A program made the translations under genes and the position numbers. 34,252 bases of DNA, taken from assembly GCF_009690905.1 (NCBI RefSeq), contig NZ_VOSW01000098.1, positions 1-34,252 on the forward strand, given 5' to 3'. The notes under the pieces are model-generated. The model ran no database searches. It was not told the DNA's origin and saw only the letters and a list, made by a program, of their open reading frames with translations. The first letter of the stretch is position 1, and each line of letters begins with the position of its first letter. The stretch is from Paraburkholderia madseniana. GTDB lineage: Bacteria; Pseudomonadota; Gammaproteobacteria; Burkholderiales; Burkholderiaceae. This document shows positions 1-7,245 of the stretch, piece after piece.

Positions 1-2
1 TA

Positions 3-212
3 TTTGATGATTTTAAAATCGGCTGTGTTCTCGTAGACGGATATCGCAGGCGCTCCGATAGTATTGCGGCGAGGCCGATGATTCTCATCGACGCCGTCCA
101 GCATGGCACTTCAGGAAGCGCACCACGTGCGAAGCGAGCGGCAGTACGCGCGCCCGATGACTCGCGAGTGGATCCGGTCGTCAGTGACGAGAAGGCAAAG
201 CGGGGTGAGTGA
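3..212 (+). CDS. 3' end of an unknown gene entering from the left edge
   Basis: A frame is open from the left edge for 69 codons and ends at a TGA at 210-212. Its composition is plausible for a protein: a hydrophobic start (FDDFKIGCVLVDGY), then a basic and Ala-rich stretch, then an acidic/basic tail ending EKAKRGE. It lies 27 bases upstream of a small gene with a good ribosome binding site on the same strand, so the two may share a transcript. I do not recognise the family. The unstructured charged tail would fit a nucleic-acid-binding or phage/plasmid protein, but that is a guess. Chance read-through of a GC-rich frame is the main alternative. Confidence 0.38.
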   Translation, partial: FDDFKIGCVLVDGYRRRSDSIAARPMILIDAVQHGTSGSAPRAKRAAVRAPDDSRVDPVVSDEKAKRGE

Positions 213-239
213 TTCAGTAAAGGAAATTAGGAGCCCAAA

Positions 240-476
240 ATGCGTGCGGATGGAAATTCGTTGCGGTGGCTCATTGAGAAATGGTTTGGTTTCCCGTCTG
301 ACGGCGCCTATCGACTTACGCGATCATCGCGTGTGCATTCGCCTGTAGGTCGCTGCGTGTGCTTCGAATCGACTGGCGCCGGTGTTGCAATCAAAATATT
401 CTTTTTCCGTCACGACGATGGGTCATGGAGTGTTTTTCCTCCTGCCTCGAAGAAGCCAACGTTCGCTCAAAATTAA
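240..476 (+). CDS. Small hypothetical protein (78 aa)
   Basis: The ATG is preceded by AGGAAATTAGGAG, a strong ribosome binding site. The protein starts MRADGNSLRWLIEKWFG, has two cysteines in a VGRCVCFES segment, and ends with an aromatic part (FFFRHDDGSWSVFPP). There is no signal peptide or membrane segment. The amino-acid mix looks natural rather than like a shadow frame. I do not recognise the family. With the next small gene and the partial gene upstream it forms a same-strand run of short unknown genes, as is common at the edge of a plasmid- or phage-derived segment. Confidence 0.5.
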   Translation: MRADGNSLRWLIEKWFGFPSDGAYRLTRSSRVHSPVGRCVCFESTGAGVAIKIFFFRHDDGSWSVFPPASKKPTFAQN

Positions 477-596
477 TTGCGTCGCGACGCAGATGTACCT
501 GTTGTGTGGGGCAAAACTGGCACCCAGGAACCACATCGTATGGGTCGATTGCTTGCCGGGATTGGCGGGGAACCCATGTGTAGGAGGAGACGACTG

Positions 597-827
597 ATGG
601 ACATTATCGAACTGGCCATCGCTTCAGGGATGCACATCACGCTGGATGGTCGCATCGGCACGCAGGAATACAGCAGCGTGCATGGCTCGGTGCAGGCATT
701 GCGACGCTTTGCTGAGGCAGTGGTGGTCACGGTCCCATTGGTTGCCAGGCATCAGGTGCTGACCGAAGCGGATGCCCGAGCCGACTCGGCGAACACTCAA
801 GGCCGCGAGGCCGGCAATGATTGCTAG
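597..827 (+). CDS. Small hypothetical protein (76 aa)
   Basis: The ATG follows an excellent ribosome binding site (TAGGAGGAG, 5-14 bases upstream) and overlaps an upstream TGA as TGATG. The protein begins MDIIELAIASGMHITLDGRIG and continues with a helical segment (GSVQALRRFAEAVVV) before a polar tail. The first 44 residues resemble short proteins I recall from Burkholderia accessory elements that share an LDGRIG..EY.SV.GS..AL.RFA pattern; that is memory, not a search. The function is unknown. The next 190 bases, up to ribBA, hold no gene I can support; an inverted repeat there (GGCGGGC near 901-907 with GCCCGC near 932-937) has a large loop and no poly-T. Confidence 0.52.
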   Translation: MDIIELAIASGMHITLDGRIGTQEYSSVHGSVQALRRFAEAVVVTVPLVARHQVLTEADARADSANTQGREAGNDC

Positions 828-1019
828 AACCTGACGCAATTGTGGCCCGTGCCGCAGGCTGGGGCAATGTGCGGTGCGAGCGGGTGTTTTTATCGGACGC
901 AGGCGGGCAGGACTTTGTCGGCGACTTTCCCGCCCGCAGATCTCGTAGTTTCACGAACGGTGCTTCAGCCTGATCGCAGGCGCAGTGCCATATTGATCTG
1001 GGAATGAAGGAGACAGAAC

Positions 1020-2219
1020 GTGAAGACAGATTCGATCGATACCGCAATTGGCGCGATTGCGGCCGGGCGGATGGTCGTCGTAGTGGACGACGAAAACCGC
1101 GAGAACGAAGGCGATCTGATTATGGCTGCGCAGGCCGCAACTGAGGCCGACATTGCCTTTATGGTGCGCTACACGAGCGGAGTGCTTTGCGTATCGCTGC
1201 CGGGGGAGCGTTTGGACGCGCTATCGCTTCCGCTGATGGTGGCGAACAATAGCGATTCGATGGGTACTGCATTCACGGTGAGTACGGACTATCGCATCGG
1301 TACGACGACGGGAATTTCGGCGGCCGATCGTGCCATCACTGTCAGGGCACTCGTCGACGAGAATGCCGACGCTGCGGAGTTTAACCGGCCGGGACACGTC
1401 TTCCCGTTGCGTGCGGTGCGCGGCGGCGTATTGCGTCGTCCCGGACACACCGAAGCAGGGGTTGACCTCGCGCGACTCGCAGGGATGGCGCCTGGTGGCT
1501 TGCTGGCCGAGATCGTCAACGACGATGGAACGATGGCGAGGTTGCCGCAATTGATGGCGTTCGCGCGAACACATTCGCTGCCCATTATCACGATCAAGGA
1601 TTTGATTGCGTATCGCCGCAAGCATGAATGCATCGTAGAACGCATGTCGGTCGCGCGTCTGCCCACCCGATATGGTGTGTTTACGGTGTATGGGTATAAG
1701 GAAACGATTACTGGGCAGGAACACGCCGCGCTGGTAATGGGCGAATTGCCGGGAAACGACTCGCCTCTCGTGCGTGTTCATTCGGAATGCCTCACTGGAG
1801 AAGTGTTCGGATCGATCAGATGCGATTGCCGCGCACAACTTGATCTGGCGATGAGCCAGATTGCAGCAGAAGGCCGCGGCGTTATTGTTTATCTCAAGGG
1901 ACACGAAGGGCGAGGCATCGGACTGACCGAGAAACTTCGGGCCTATGCGTTGCAGGATGAGGGCCTCGATACCGTTGAGGCAAATCTGCAGTTGGGTCTC
2001 CAGGTGGATGCGCGAGATTACGCGGTTGGCGCCCAGATTCTCCATGACCAGGGCGTAACAAAGATGAGGCTGATGACAAACAACCCGCGCAAGTATCAAG
2101 GCATCTCCGGGTTCGGATTGAGCATCGAGGAACGCGTGCCCCTCGTCACGGCACCAAACAGCGAAAACGCTTTCTATCTGAAAACAAAACAAGCCGTGCT
2201 CGGACACATGCTGGACTGA
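1020..2219 (+). CDS. ribBA: RibBA: 3,4-dihydroxy-2-butanone-4-phosphate synthase / GTP cyclohydrolase II
   Basis: This bifunctional enzyme catalyses the first steps of both branches of riboflavin synthesis: ribulose 5-phosphate to dihydroxybutanone phosphate, and GTP to the pyrimidine precursor. The N-terminal half (about 1-200) has the RibB acidic motif DDENRENEGDL at 23-33, RPGHVFPLRA and HTEAGVDL. The C-terminal half has the GTP cyclohydrolase II zinc site HSECLTGEVFGSIRCDC near 255-271, then GHEGRGIGL and MTNNPRK. At 399 aa it is full length. The start is GTG, chosen because AAGGAG lies 8-13 bases upstream. It stands apart from any riboflavin operon and beside two flavin-dependent monooxygenase loci, which suggests an extra, island-borne flavin supply. 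I see no FMN riboswitch upstream. Confidence 0.95.
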   Translation: MKTDSIDTAIGAIAAGRMVVVVDDENRENEGDLIMAAQAATEADIAFMVRYTSGVLCVSLPGERLDALSLPLMVANNSDSMGTAFTVSTDYRIGTTTGISAADRAITVRALVDENADAAEFNRPGHVFPLRAVRGGVLRRPGHTEAGVDLARLAGMAPGGLLAEIVNDDGTMARLPQLMAFARTHSLPIITIKDLIAYRRKHECIVERMSVARLPTRYGVFTVYGYKETITGQEHAALVMGELPGNDSPLVRVHSECLTGEVFGSIRCDCRAQLDLAMSQIAAEGRGVIVYLKGHEGRGIGLTEKLRAYALQDEGLDTVEANLQLGLQVDARDYAVGAQILHDQGVTKMRLMTNNPRKYQGISGFGLSIEERVPLVTAPNSENAFYLKTKQAVLGHMLD

Positions 2220-2236
2220 CGTTTGCAAAACAGACG

Positions 2237-2380
2237 CTCAACACGGAAGAGCGCGCGGTCACCATGATCGAACATCGTTAGAGAGGCGCCACATAGGCCA
2301 TTGCACGACTGTTTGGGCGAAGCGCCTCGACAGTCTTGCGTGAACTGGCGCGCCACGGCGCGTCGTCTATTAGCTGGCTG
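2237..2380 (+). pseudogene. Degenerate IS30-family transposase N-terminus
   Basis: One frame reads LNTEERAVTMIEHR, a stop, RGAT, a stop, then AIARLFGRSASTVLRELARHG. This matches the layout of the N-terminal helix-turn-helix of IS30-family transposases (a T-x-E-E-R opening, then A-I-A-R-x-L-G-R-S-x-S-T-x-x-R-E-L). Two stops interrupt it, and no catalytic domain or terminal repeat is visible, so it is a relic. It fills the gap between ribBA and the LysR gene and is evidence of past insertion here. Confidence 0.45.
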
Positions 2381-2464
2381 AGATGCGCCCGAGTTCGTCG
2401 TGGTCAGTGAGTTGCCAAACGCTGGACTTGCTAAACGTTGCACTTGACTCTTGAGGTGATCCCC

Positions 2465-3412
2465 ATGGATCTGCGCAGGATTCGATATTTCGTGGCTGTT
2501 GCCGAAGAGCTGCACTTCGGTCGTGCGGCCGAAAAGGTAAATGTCGTTCAGTCGGCGGTTAGCCGGCAAATCAAGCTCCTGGAGGAGGAGCTTGATTTCA
2601 CGTTGTTCACACGCATTGGCCAGAAGGTAGGTCTCACCATTCCAGGCGAAATTTTTCTGCCAGAAGCCTATGCAATCCTTCAACGGGCGGACGAAGGGCT
2701 GGAACGGGTGCGCGCTTGCGCTCGCGGCACGGTCGGCCGCTTGACGATCGGCTTCGTTGACGTCGCGCTCTGGGCGACTTTGCCGGCAATCTTGAGTGAG
2801 TTTCGCAGTCAAGCTCCGTCGATTGATCTGCAATTGCGGCAGCTTGACCGCATCGCGCAGATCGAAGCGCTGAATACCTCGGCGATCGATATCGCCATCT
2901 TTCCGTCACCTGCGCCACTGGATGCGGATATCTGTACTGAACCTTTCGCTGCTGCTCCCTTCGTGGCTGTACTGCCTAAGCAACACCGCCTCGCCGGTCG
3001 CCGTGACATCTCATTGCGAGAACTGGCGACTGAGCCTTTCGTCCTGTTCCCCACGCGTAAGCGGACCCGGATGCTGGAGATGATTGTCGCGGCCTGTTCC
3101 GGGGCGGGATACATGCCCAGGGTGACACAGGAGGCTGAGCAGCTTCATACCCTGATGTCGTTGGTCAACGCCGGGATCGGTGTGACACTCGCACCGAAAT
3201 GGGTTGCTGAAAACTTTTCTACCGGCGCATCTTATGCGTACCTGACCGATCCGTTACCCAATTATGAGCTGCGGATCGCGTGGCGAAAGGCCGCGACCAG
3301 CACCAATGTCGCGATCAATCAATTTAGACGAGTCGTTCAGAGGATGTCACCTGATCTTGAAGCTAGACCGTTCCAGCAGATTTCTGCTCTGGAAGTTAGT
3401 GAAGTCGATTGA
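2465..3412 (+). CDS. LysR-family transcriptional regulator
   Basis: A 315-aa LysR-type regulator of normal length. The N-terminal winged helix-turn-helix (about 1-60) has MDLRRIRYFVAVAEELHFGRAAEKV and VVQSAVSRQIKLLEEELD; the effector-binding domain follows from about residue 90. This ATG was chosen over upstream codons because the LysR fold starts exactly here and GAGGTGAT lies just before it. The family usually senses a pathway intermediate and activates nearby catabolic genes, so it is a candidate controller of the island. Its last 23 codons plus the downstream spacer recur, altered, near 16.02 kb upstream of an intact amidohydrolase gene, so the ancestral neighbour of this regulator was probably that amidohydrolase. 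Confidence 0.93.
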   Translation: MDLRRIRYFVAVAEELHFGRAAEKVNVVQSAVSRQIKLLEEELDFTLFTRIGQKVGLTIPGEIFLPEAYAILQRADEGLERVRACARGTVGRLTIGFVDVALWATLPAILSEFRSQAPSIDLQLRQLDRIAQIEALNTSAIDIAIFPSPAPLDADICTEPFAAAPFVAVLPKQHRLAGRRDISLRELATEPFVLFPTRKRTRMLEMIVAACSGAGYMPRVTQEAEQLHTLMSLVNAGIGVTLAPKWVAENFSTGASYAYLTDPLPNYELRIAWRKAATSTNVAINQFRRVVQRMSPDLEARPFQQISALEVSEVD

Positions 3413-3445
3413 GATACTTCATCAAAATCACTGGAAAGGGAGACG

Positions 3446-3505
3446 ATGGCTGATGGTCTGCGTGTTTTGGATGCGGTCGTCAATCCCTACAATGAATTGT
3501 ATTGT
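3446..3505 (+). pseudogene. 5' remnant of an amidohydrolase gene
   Basis: The ATG follows AAAGGGAGACG and the first 16 codons read MADGLRVLDAVVNPYN. They match the start of the intact amidohydrolase at 16122 (MIDGLPVLDAVVHAYN), and the DNA before the ATG also matches (GTTAGTGAAGTCGAT and AAAATCACTG). The likeness stops near 3496-3505, and the frame then runs antisense over the BON gene. This is therefore the broken start of a second copy, lying 33 bases behind the LysR gene. Confidence 0.65.
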
Positions 3506-3568
3506 TTAGGGGGCAAACGACCGTCTGGGTGGCACGGGCCATTGAATGACACCCAGAGCAGTCTGATT

Positions 3569-3907
3569 CTATTGACCGGGCTGACGGATCGTCAGTGCGT
3601 TGTTGACCGAGCTTACTCCACTTACACCTCGGGCGACTTCGCCGGCACGCTCGATTTGAGACTGGTCGCTGACCGAGCCTGCGAGCGTGACCGATCCATT
3701 CTTCGCACGCACGAAGATGGTCGGTGTGTCGACAATCTTCGCCTTGATCAGGGCCACTCGAACTTGTTTCGAAAGCGCACGATCGGCGGCTCTAGTCGAC
3801 TTGGCTGATTGAGGCGTTGGGGCAGAAGCCTCACTTGTCTGGGCATAAGAACCCATTGACGCTGACGTGAGAAGGCAAAACACCAAAAAGGCAAACTTAC
3901 ATTTCAT
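3569..3907 (-). CDS. Periplasmic BON-domain protein
   Basis: A 112-aa protein with a signal peptide (MKCKFAFLVFCLLTSASMGSYA, cleavage probably before QTS), a low-complexity linker rich in Ala, Ser and Pro (about 23-45), and one BON domain (about 47-108). The domain shows the typical VRVALIKAKIVDTPTIFV start, then NGSVTLAGSVSDQSQIERAG and GVSGVSSVNNALTI. BON proteins sit in the periplasm or outer membrane and are tied to osmotic stress and membrane binding. Single-domain secreted forms next to porins are frequent in Burkholderiales. An AGGAGATGTC ribosome binding site precedes the ATG. The role here is inferred from family only. Confidence 0.85.
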   Translation of the reverse strand: MKCKFAFLVFCLLTSASMGSYAQTSEASAPTPQSAKSTRAADRALSKQVRVALIKAKIVDTPTIFVRAKNGSVTLAGSVSDQSQIERAGEVARGVSGVSSVNNALTIRQPGQ

Positions 3908-4001
3908 CGAGACATCTCCTAATAGATATTAGAGGCCAAAACTTCACCGCTTCGCAACTTCCTCATAGCGTTATCGCGTGTTAGCGCCATTCCTAAGCAC
4001 A

Positions 4002-5066
4002 TCAGAACATGTGCATGATGCCGATGTAACCACCTTGCTGATTATGTCCTTGCTCAGGTGGCGAATCTTGCGTCTCTACAGGAAACGCTGCATTTGCGCC
4101 GTTGAACATTGAGGCAACCACCACGTAGATAAATGTGCGCTTCGAGAGGTTGTACGTCGCGCCCAGGGCAGCGAGGTTGGCAGTTCCGCCGCCGTGGTTG
4201 ACATTGGTGTGGTACCACGCAGCCTGTAGCTGAAGTGCCGGATTGAACTGATAAGACACGCCAACCCACTCCTGACTCGCTCGTGTCGCACCAACGGTGT
4301 TGGTCGAATCGACGACAGTATCCGATCCCGAGGAAACCAGTTGCTGGTAGCCCGTGTAGAACTTCCACGCCTGCAACTGGTACGTGGCACCAGCCATATA
4401 CTCTCTCGAGTTGCTGTACAGGCCCGAGAAGTTTCCGTTCGCGTCCCGACGCTCGTCGTAGAGTCCGTAGCCAGTGAATCCGCCCAAAGAATATTGCACG
4501 CTCGCGCTGAATGTTCGCGATGCCTTGAAGTTACCAGCGGTATTCCCGAAGCCGTTTTGCACGCGAAACGAAAGGCCGTGCATCTCCGGCGAATTGTAGG
4601 TCAAAGCGTTCACCGCCTGTCCAGTTCCGCGGTACCTGGAAAAGTTGAGGACGCTGGTCTGCTGTGCGACAAACGGATCGAGGTACCACTCAGTCGCGTC
4701 CGACAACACCATTGCACGGCCAGCCCACAAACTGCCGTAGGTGTCGTTTGACAGGCCGACGTACGCATAACGATTCCAGTAAGCATCCCCGATTGTCTGG
4801 CCGGTTCCCGCAAGGAACATATTTTCCAGGTTGAAGACTACTTTCGTCCCCCCGCCAAGATCCTCTTTGCCGAGAAGACCAAGAAAGCTTGCCCCGTACT
4901 GATTGCTGCCAAACCGAAAGAGGTTTTTGCTGCCGTTCGGAGTCGCAACGTGGTTCACGAAATCAATATCAGCAGCCACACGTCCGTAAAGCGTCAGAGA
5001 GCTTTGGGCGTGCGCCGCACAAACACCGAGCGAGGTTAACATCACGCAAACGAGATTTCTTTTCAT
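4002..5066 (-). CDS. Gram-negative outer-membrane porin
   Basis: A 354-aa trimeric porin of the Burkholderiales OmpC-like family. It has a 20-residue signal peptide ending AHA, the usual mature start QSSLTLYGRVAADIDFV, repeated amphipathic beta-strands (for example ASFLGLLGKEDLGGGTKVVFNLE and NRYAYVGLSNDTYGSLWAGR) and a C-terminal Phe (GIMHMF), the outer-membrane insertion signal. A ribosome binding site (TTAGGAGACG) precedes the ATG. It probably admits small organic acids or the island's substrate. The 261 bases between it and the decarboxylase stop are AT-rich (5067-5220) and presumably hold its promoter, but I cannot place the -35 and -10 boxes with confidence. Confidence 0.95.
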   Translation of the reverse strand: MKRNLVCVMLTSLGVCAAHAQSSLTLYGRVAADIDFVNHVATPNGSKNLFRFGSNQYGASFLGLLGKEDLGGGTKVVFNLENMFLAGTGQTIGDAYWNRYAYVGLSNDTYGSLWAGRAMVLSDATEWYLDPFVAQQTSVLNFSRYRGTGQAVNALTYNSPEMHGLSFRVQNGFGNTAGNFKASRTFSASVQYSLGGFTGYGLYDERRDANGNFSGLYSNSREYMAGATYQLQAWKFYTGYQQLVSSGSDTVVDSTNTVGATRASQEWVGVSYQFNPALQLQAAWYHTNVNHGGGTANLAALGATYNLSKRTFIYVVVASMFNGANAAFPVETQDSPPEQGHNQQGGYIGIMHMF

Positions 5067-5327
5067 ATTTCGTCTCCTAATGTAGTCATTTAATATGTCT
5101 AATTCAATTCTGCACGTCAGTCCTTAAGATAAAGAAAAAACACATCATCGGCGCGTAAGAAAATCGCTTTTATAATAAGAAATGTCAGGGTTTATTCATC
5201 TATAATATATATTGGAGTCCAAATTGATGTGCCGGATCAAACCGCAAATATTGCGCGTGAGCCTCCGAACGGGCGGAGCCGAACTGACCTATGCAGCGAC
5301 CCCTAATGTGATGTGGTGCGAGATAAA

Positions 5328-6320
5328 TTACATTGCTGTTTGAGCATGCGCGTCAAACTTGGTGGAGGCGTCCAATTTGAGAATCCGATCGGCGTTGCCA
5401 TGCGCGATCTTGATCCGATCCGCGGGGGACAGCGGCAGAGCATCAAGGAATTTTCGCGCCGGTGCGTTGGCACTGTACGGATAATCCACGCTAAACATGA
5501 TCCTGTCCGCACCGAATGCAGTCAGTGCGTTCAGGAAAGGTGACAGGTGAAATACACCCGATGTTGTTATGTACACGTTATCCACGATCGTGTGGCTGAT
5601 CGGGTTCGCGCCACGGCTCAAAAGCACGTCATCGGCACGTCCGAGCATGAAAGGCAGCATTTCTCCCATATGCCCGACAATCACCGTCAAGCCGGGAAAT
5701 TTCTCGAATGTTCCGGCTAGTGCCAACCTGAGGACATGAATCGCGGTCTCCGAATGCCAGCCGAATATTCCGGATGCAAGCAACGGCCCGGCTCGACCTG
5801 GCAGCCCGTCGTAGTAACAGTCATATACCGCCTTCGGTGGCAGATTGGGATGAATATAGATCGGCACATCGAGCGCGACAGCCCGAGCCAGCACCGGTGT
5901 GAAACGTTCGTCATCGAGGAAGCGGCCATCGGTGAGTCCGTTCACCATTGCACCGCGAAAACCGAGATCGGAGACGGCGCGTTCCAGCTCGTCTGCGGCT
6001 GCGTCAGGTTCTCGCATCGGCAGATGAGCAAATCCGCCGAACCGGTTCGGATGCCGGCGCACGGCAACGCCCAGGCGATTGTTCGTCTCTTCGGCGAAGC
6101 GGATTCCGGCACCACCGTCTAGAAGATCGGCCCCGGGCATACTCGCGGAAATGACTTGCTGAGTGATACCGTGCTCGTCCATGGCAGCAAGGCGGCCAAC
6201 ATCGAGATCCCCTAGTACGATGTCGCTCTCCGGGGAATAGCCGGGATTGCTGCTGGCATCAAAATGGGCGTGGACCAGCGGGGGAACAAGGAAATGCTCC
6301 TCAAGAGCTACGATCCTCAT
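5328..6320 (-). CDS. Amidohydrolase-superfamily decarboxylase (gamma-resorcylate / 2,3-dihydroxybenzoate type)
   Basis: A 330-aa metal-dependent non-oxidative decarboxylase of the ACMSD branch. The start MRIVALEEHF matches gamma-resorcylate decarboxylase closely, and the metal ligands of that family are present: E7 and H9, H157 (IYIHPNLPP), H217 (IVGHMGE) and D279 (MFSVDYPY). Such enzymes reversibly remove CO2 from ortho-hydroxybenzoates. The ATG was chosen because CAGGAGAG lies 4-11 bases upstream and the family begins here; the upstream extension has no likeness. It is the second gene of a minus-strand operon behind an NTF2-like gene. It is the best biochemical clue that an ortho-hydroxylated aromatic acid is made or used by the island. 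The exact substrate is unknown. Confidence 0.87.
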   Translation of the reverse strand: MRIVALEEHFLVPPLVHAHFDASSNPGYSPESDIVLGDLDVGRLAAMDEHGITQQVISASMPGADLLDGGAGIRFAEETNNRLGVAVRRHPNRFGGFAHLPMREPDAAADELERAVSDLGFRGAMVNGLTDGRFLDDERFTPVLARAVALDVPIYIHPNLPPKAVYDCYYDGLPGRAGPLLASGIFGWHSETAIHVLRLALAGTFEKFPGLTVIVGHMGEMLPFMLGRADDVLLSRGANPISHTIVDNVYITTSGVFHLSPFLNALTAFGADRIMFSVDYPYSANAPARKFLDALPLSPADRIKIAHGNADRILKLDASTKFDAHAQTAM

Positions 6321-6401
6321 CTTCTCTCCTGTTGAGATAACCCGCTCGTCGCGACGATCCAATTTTTCACCGCGGAGGCCGGATTATTGCGCTTTCAGAT
6401 G

Positions 6402-6908
6402 TCAGGAAACCTTGAGCGCGCCGCTGTCCATGTAGACGATCTCGCCAACGAGCAGACCGTCCCGGCACTCGAGTACGATCATGCACGGTGATTTGACCGA
6501 CTTTCCGGAAACGTTGAGACTTTGCAGGTCGTCCCCGGCGGCTTCCACGTCGAACTCTCCCTCGACGTAGATGTAGGTGTCCACGACGGTCACGCGCGTA
6601 AAAGACTTGAGCGCCGGACCAGGCCACTTTTCGAAACGGTCGAGATAGAACTCGCGGATGCCGTTAAAGCTGTCTACGTCAACGCCGAGTGCCGGAATTC
6701 TTTGGTAGGAGCCAACCGGATGAACCGTCGCCATCGTTTCTTCGATGTCGCTCGACCATTCCGCGACGAGATGGCGTTCAAACACTTCCTTGTTTGCCCG
6801 GCTCAGGTCAGTGTCCGCCACAAAGACGGGGCCGTTTGTGTAGCTTTCGATTGAAAAGGGTTTGCCTTGCCACATCAGAGCTTTGGTACGGGTCTGCGGG
6901 GTTGCCAT
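6402..6908 (-). CDS. NTF2-like (SnoaL-type) protein
   Basis: A 168-aa protein with a single cone-shaped NTF2-like fold expected from about residue 35 on. It shows an opening helix (DLSRANKEVFERHLVAEWSSDIEETMATVHPVG), an FNGIREFYLDRF motif, and strands such as TRVTVVDTYIYVEGEFDV and CMIVLECRDGLLVGEIVYMDS. Members act as small hydrolases, isomerases or dehydratases, or as binding partners. It is first in the operon with the decarboxylase (81-base spacing) and has its own conserved promoter region upstream. The start is supported by AAGGAGAAG. The catalytic role cannot be read from the sequence. Confidence 0.8.
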   Translation of the reverse strand: MATPQTRTKALMWQGKPFSIESYTNGPVFVADTDLSRANKEVFERHLVAEWSSDIEETMATVHPVGSYQRIPALGVDVDSFNGIREFYLDRFEKWPGPALKSFTRVTVVDTYIYVEGEFDVEAAGDDLQSLNVSGKSVKSPCMIVLECRDGLLVGEIVYMDSGALKVS

Positions 6909-6923
6909 ATTCTGTCTTCTCCT

Positions 6924-7050
6924 TGTAGATAGAGCTCAACTGACTGGCTCGTCACGGCCTTCGCGTCTATGCGTGCCAGCCCATACCCCATAAGCTAATG
7001 CCGCCTTCATAGCGTGTCCAACGGCAAATCCTGATGGCATGATCGAATCT
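6924..7050 (-). promoter_or_regulatory. Conserved promoter region D1 (for the NTF2-like/decarboxylase operon)
   Basis: On the minus strand this region carries TTGGACA (TGGACA at 7015-7020), a 17-base spacer and TAGCTT (6992-6997). Its flanks match a plus-strand region at 12255-12380 over more than 100 bases, with shared blocks such as CGATCATGCCATC, GCCGTTGGACACG and GTGACGAGCC. It stands back to back with region A, which faces the monooxygenase gene. The -35 and -10 assignment is inferred from the shared spacing. Confidence 0.55.
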
Positions 7051-7094
7051 TGTGAACGTCCTTCGGGCCTTCAGACTGGGTCACTGCGACTGCC

Positions 7095-7207
7095 GAATGA
7101 GATCTCAAAGTGAGATTGCCCAATCAGCATTTGCTGCTGGACATGCCGTGGCAGCCGGATAATCTATGCGACATAAGGAAGACGCGCCGACCGTGTCGAG
7201 CGTCGCA
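7095..7207 (+). promoter_or_regulatory. Conserved promoter/operator region A (for the RutA-like operon)
   Basis: It contains a perfect palindrome, ATCTCAAAGTGAGAT (7102-7116), then TTTGCTGCTGGACA with TGGACA at 7138-7143, a 16-base spacer and TAATCT (7160-7165), followed by ATGCGACATAAGGAAGAC. The same order of elements recurs at 15867-15950 and 23089-23193, each time upstream of a flavin oxidoreductase gene or its remnant. The palindrome is a likely regulator site about 20 bases upstream of the -35 box. Confidence 0.58.
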
Positions 7208-7245
7208 TACGTTTACATAAGCAGAGACCTGCAGGAGGGACATTG

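Noticed and set aside
841..1019. FMN riboswitch upstream of ribBA
   Set aside because: GGGCAGG and a GC-rich inverted repeat are present, but the conserved FMN riboswitch core blocks and their spacing are not, and there is too little room for the full multi-stem structure.
1221..2228. 335-codon minus-strand frame across ribBA
   Set aside because: It is the antisense shadow of a clear RibBA gene; no known domain, odd composition rich in His, Arg and Cys.
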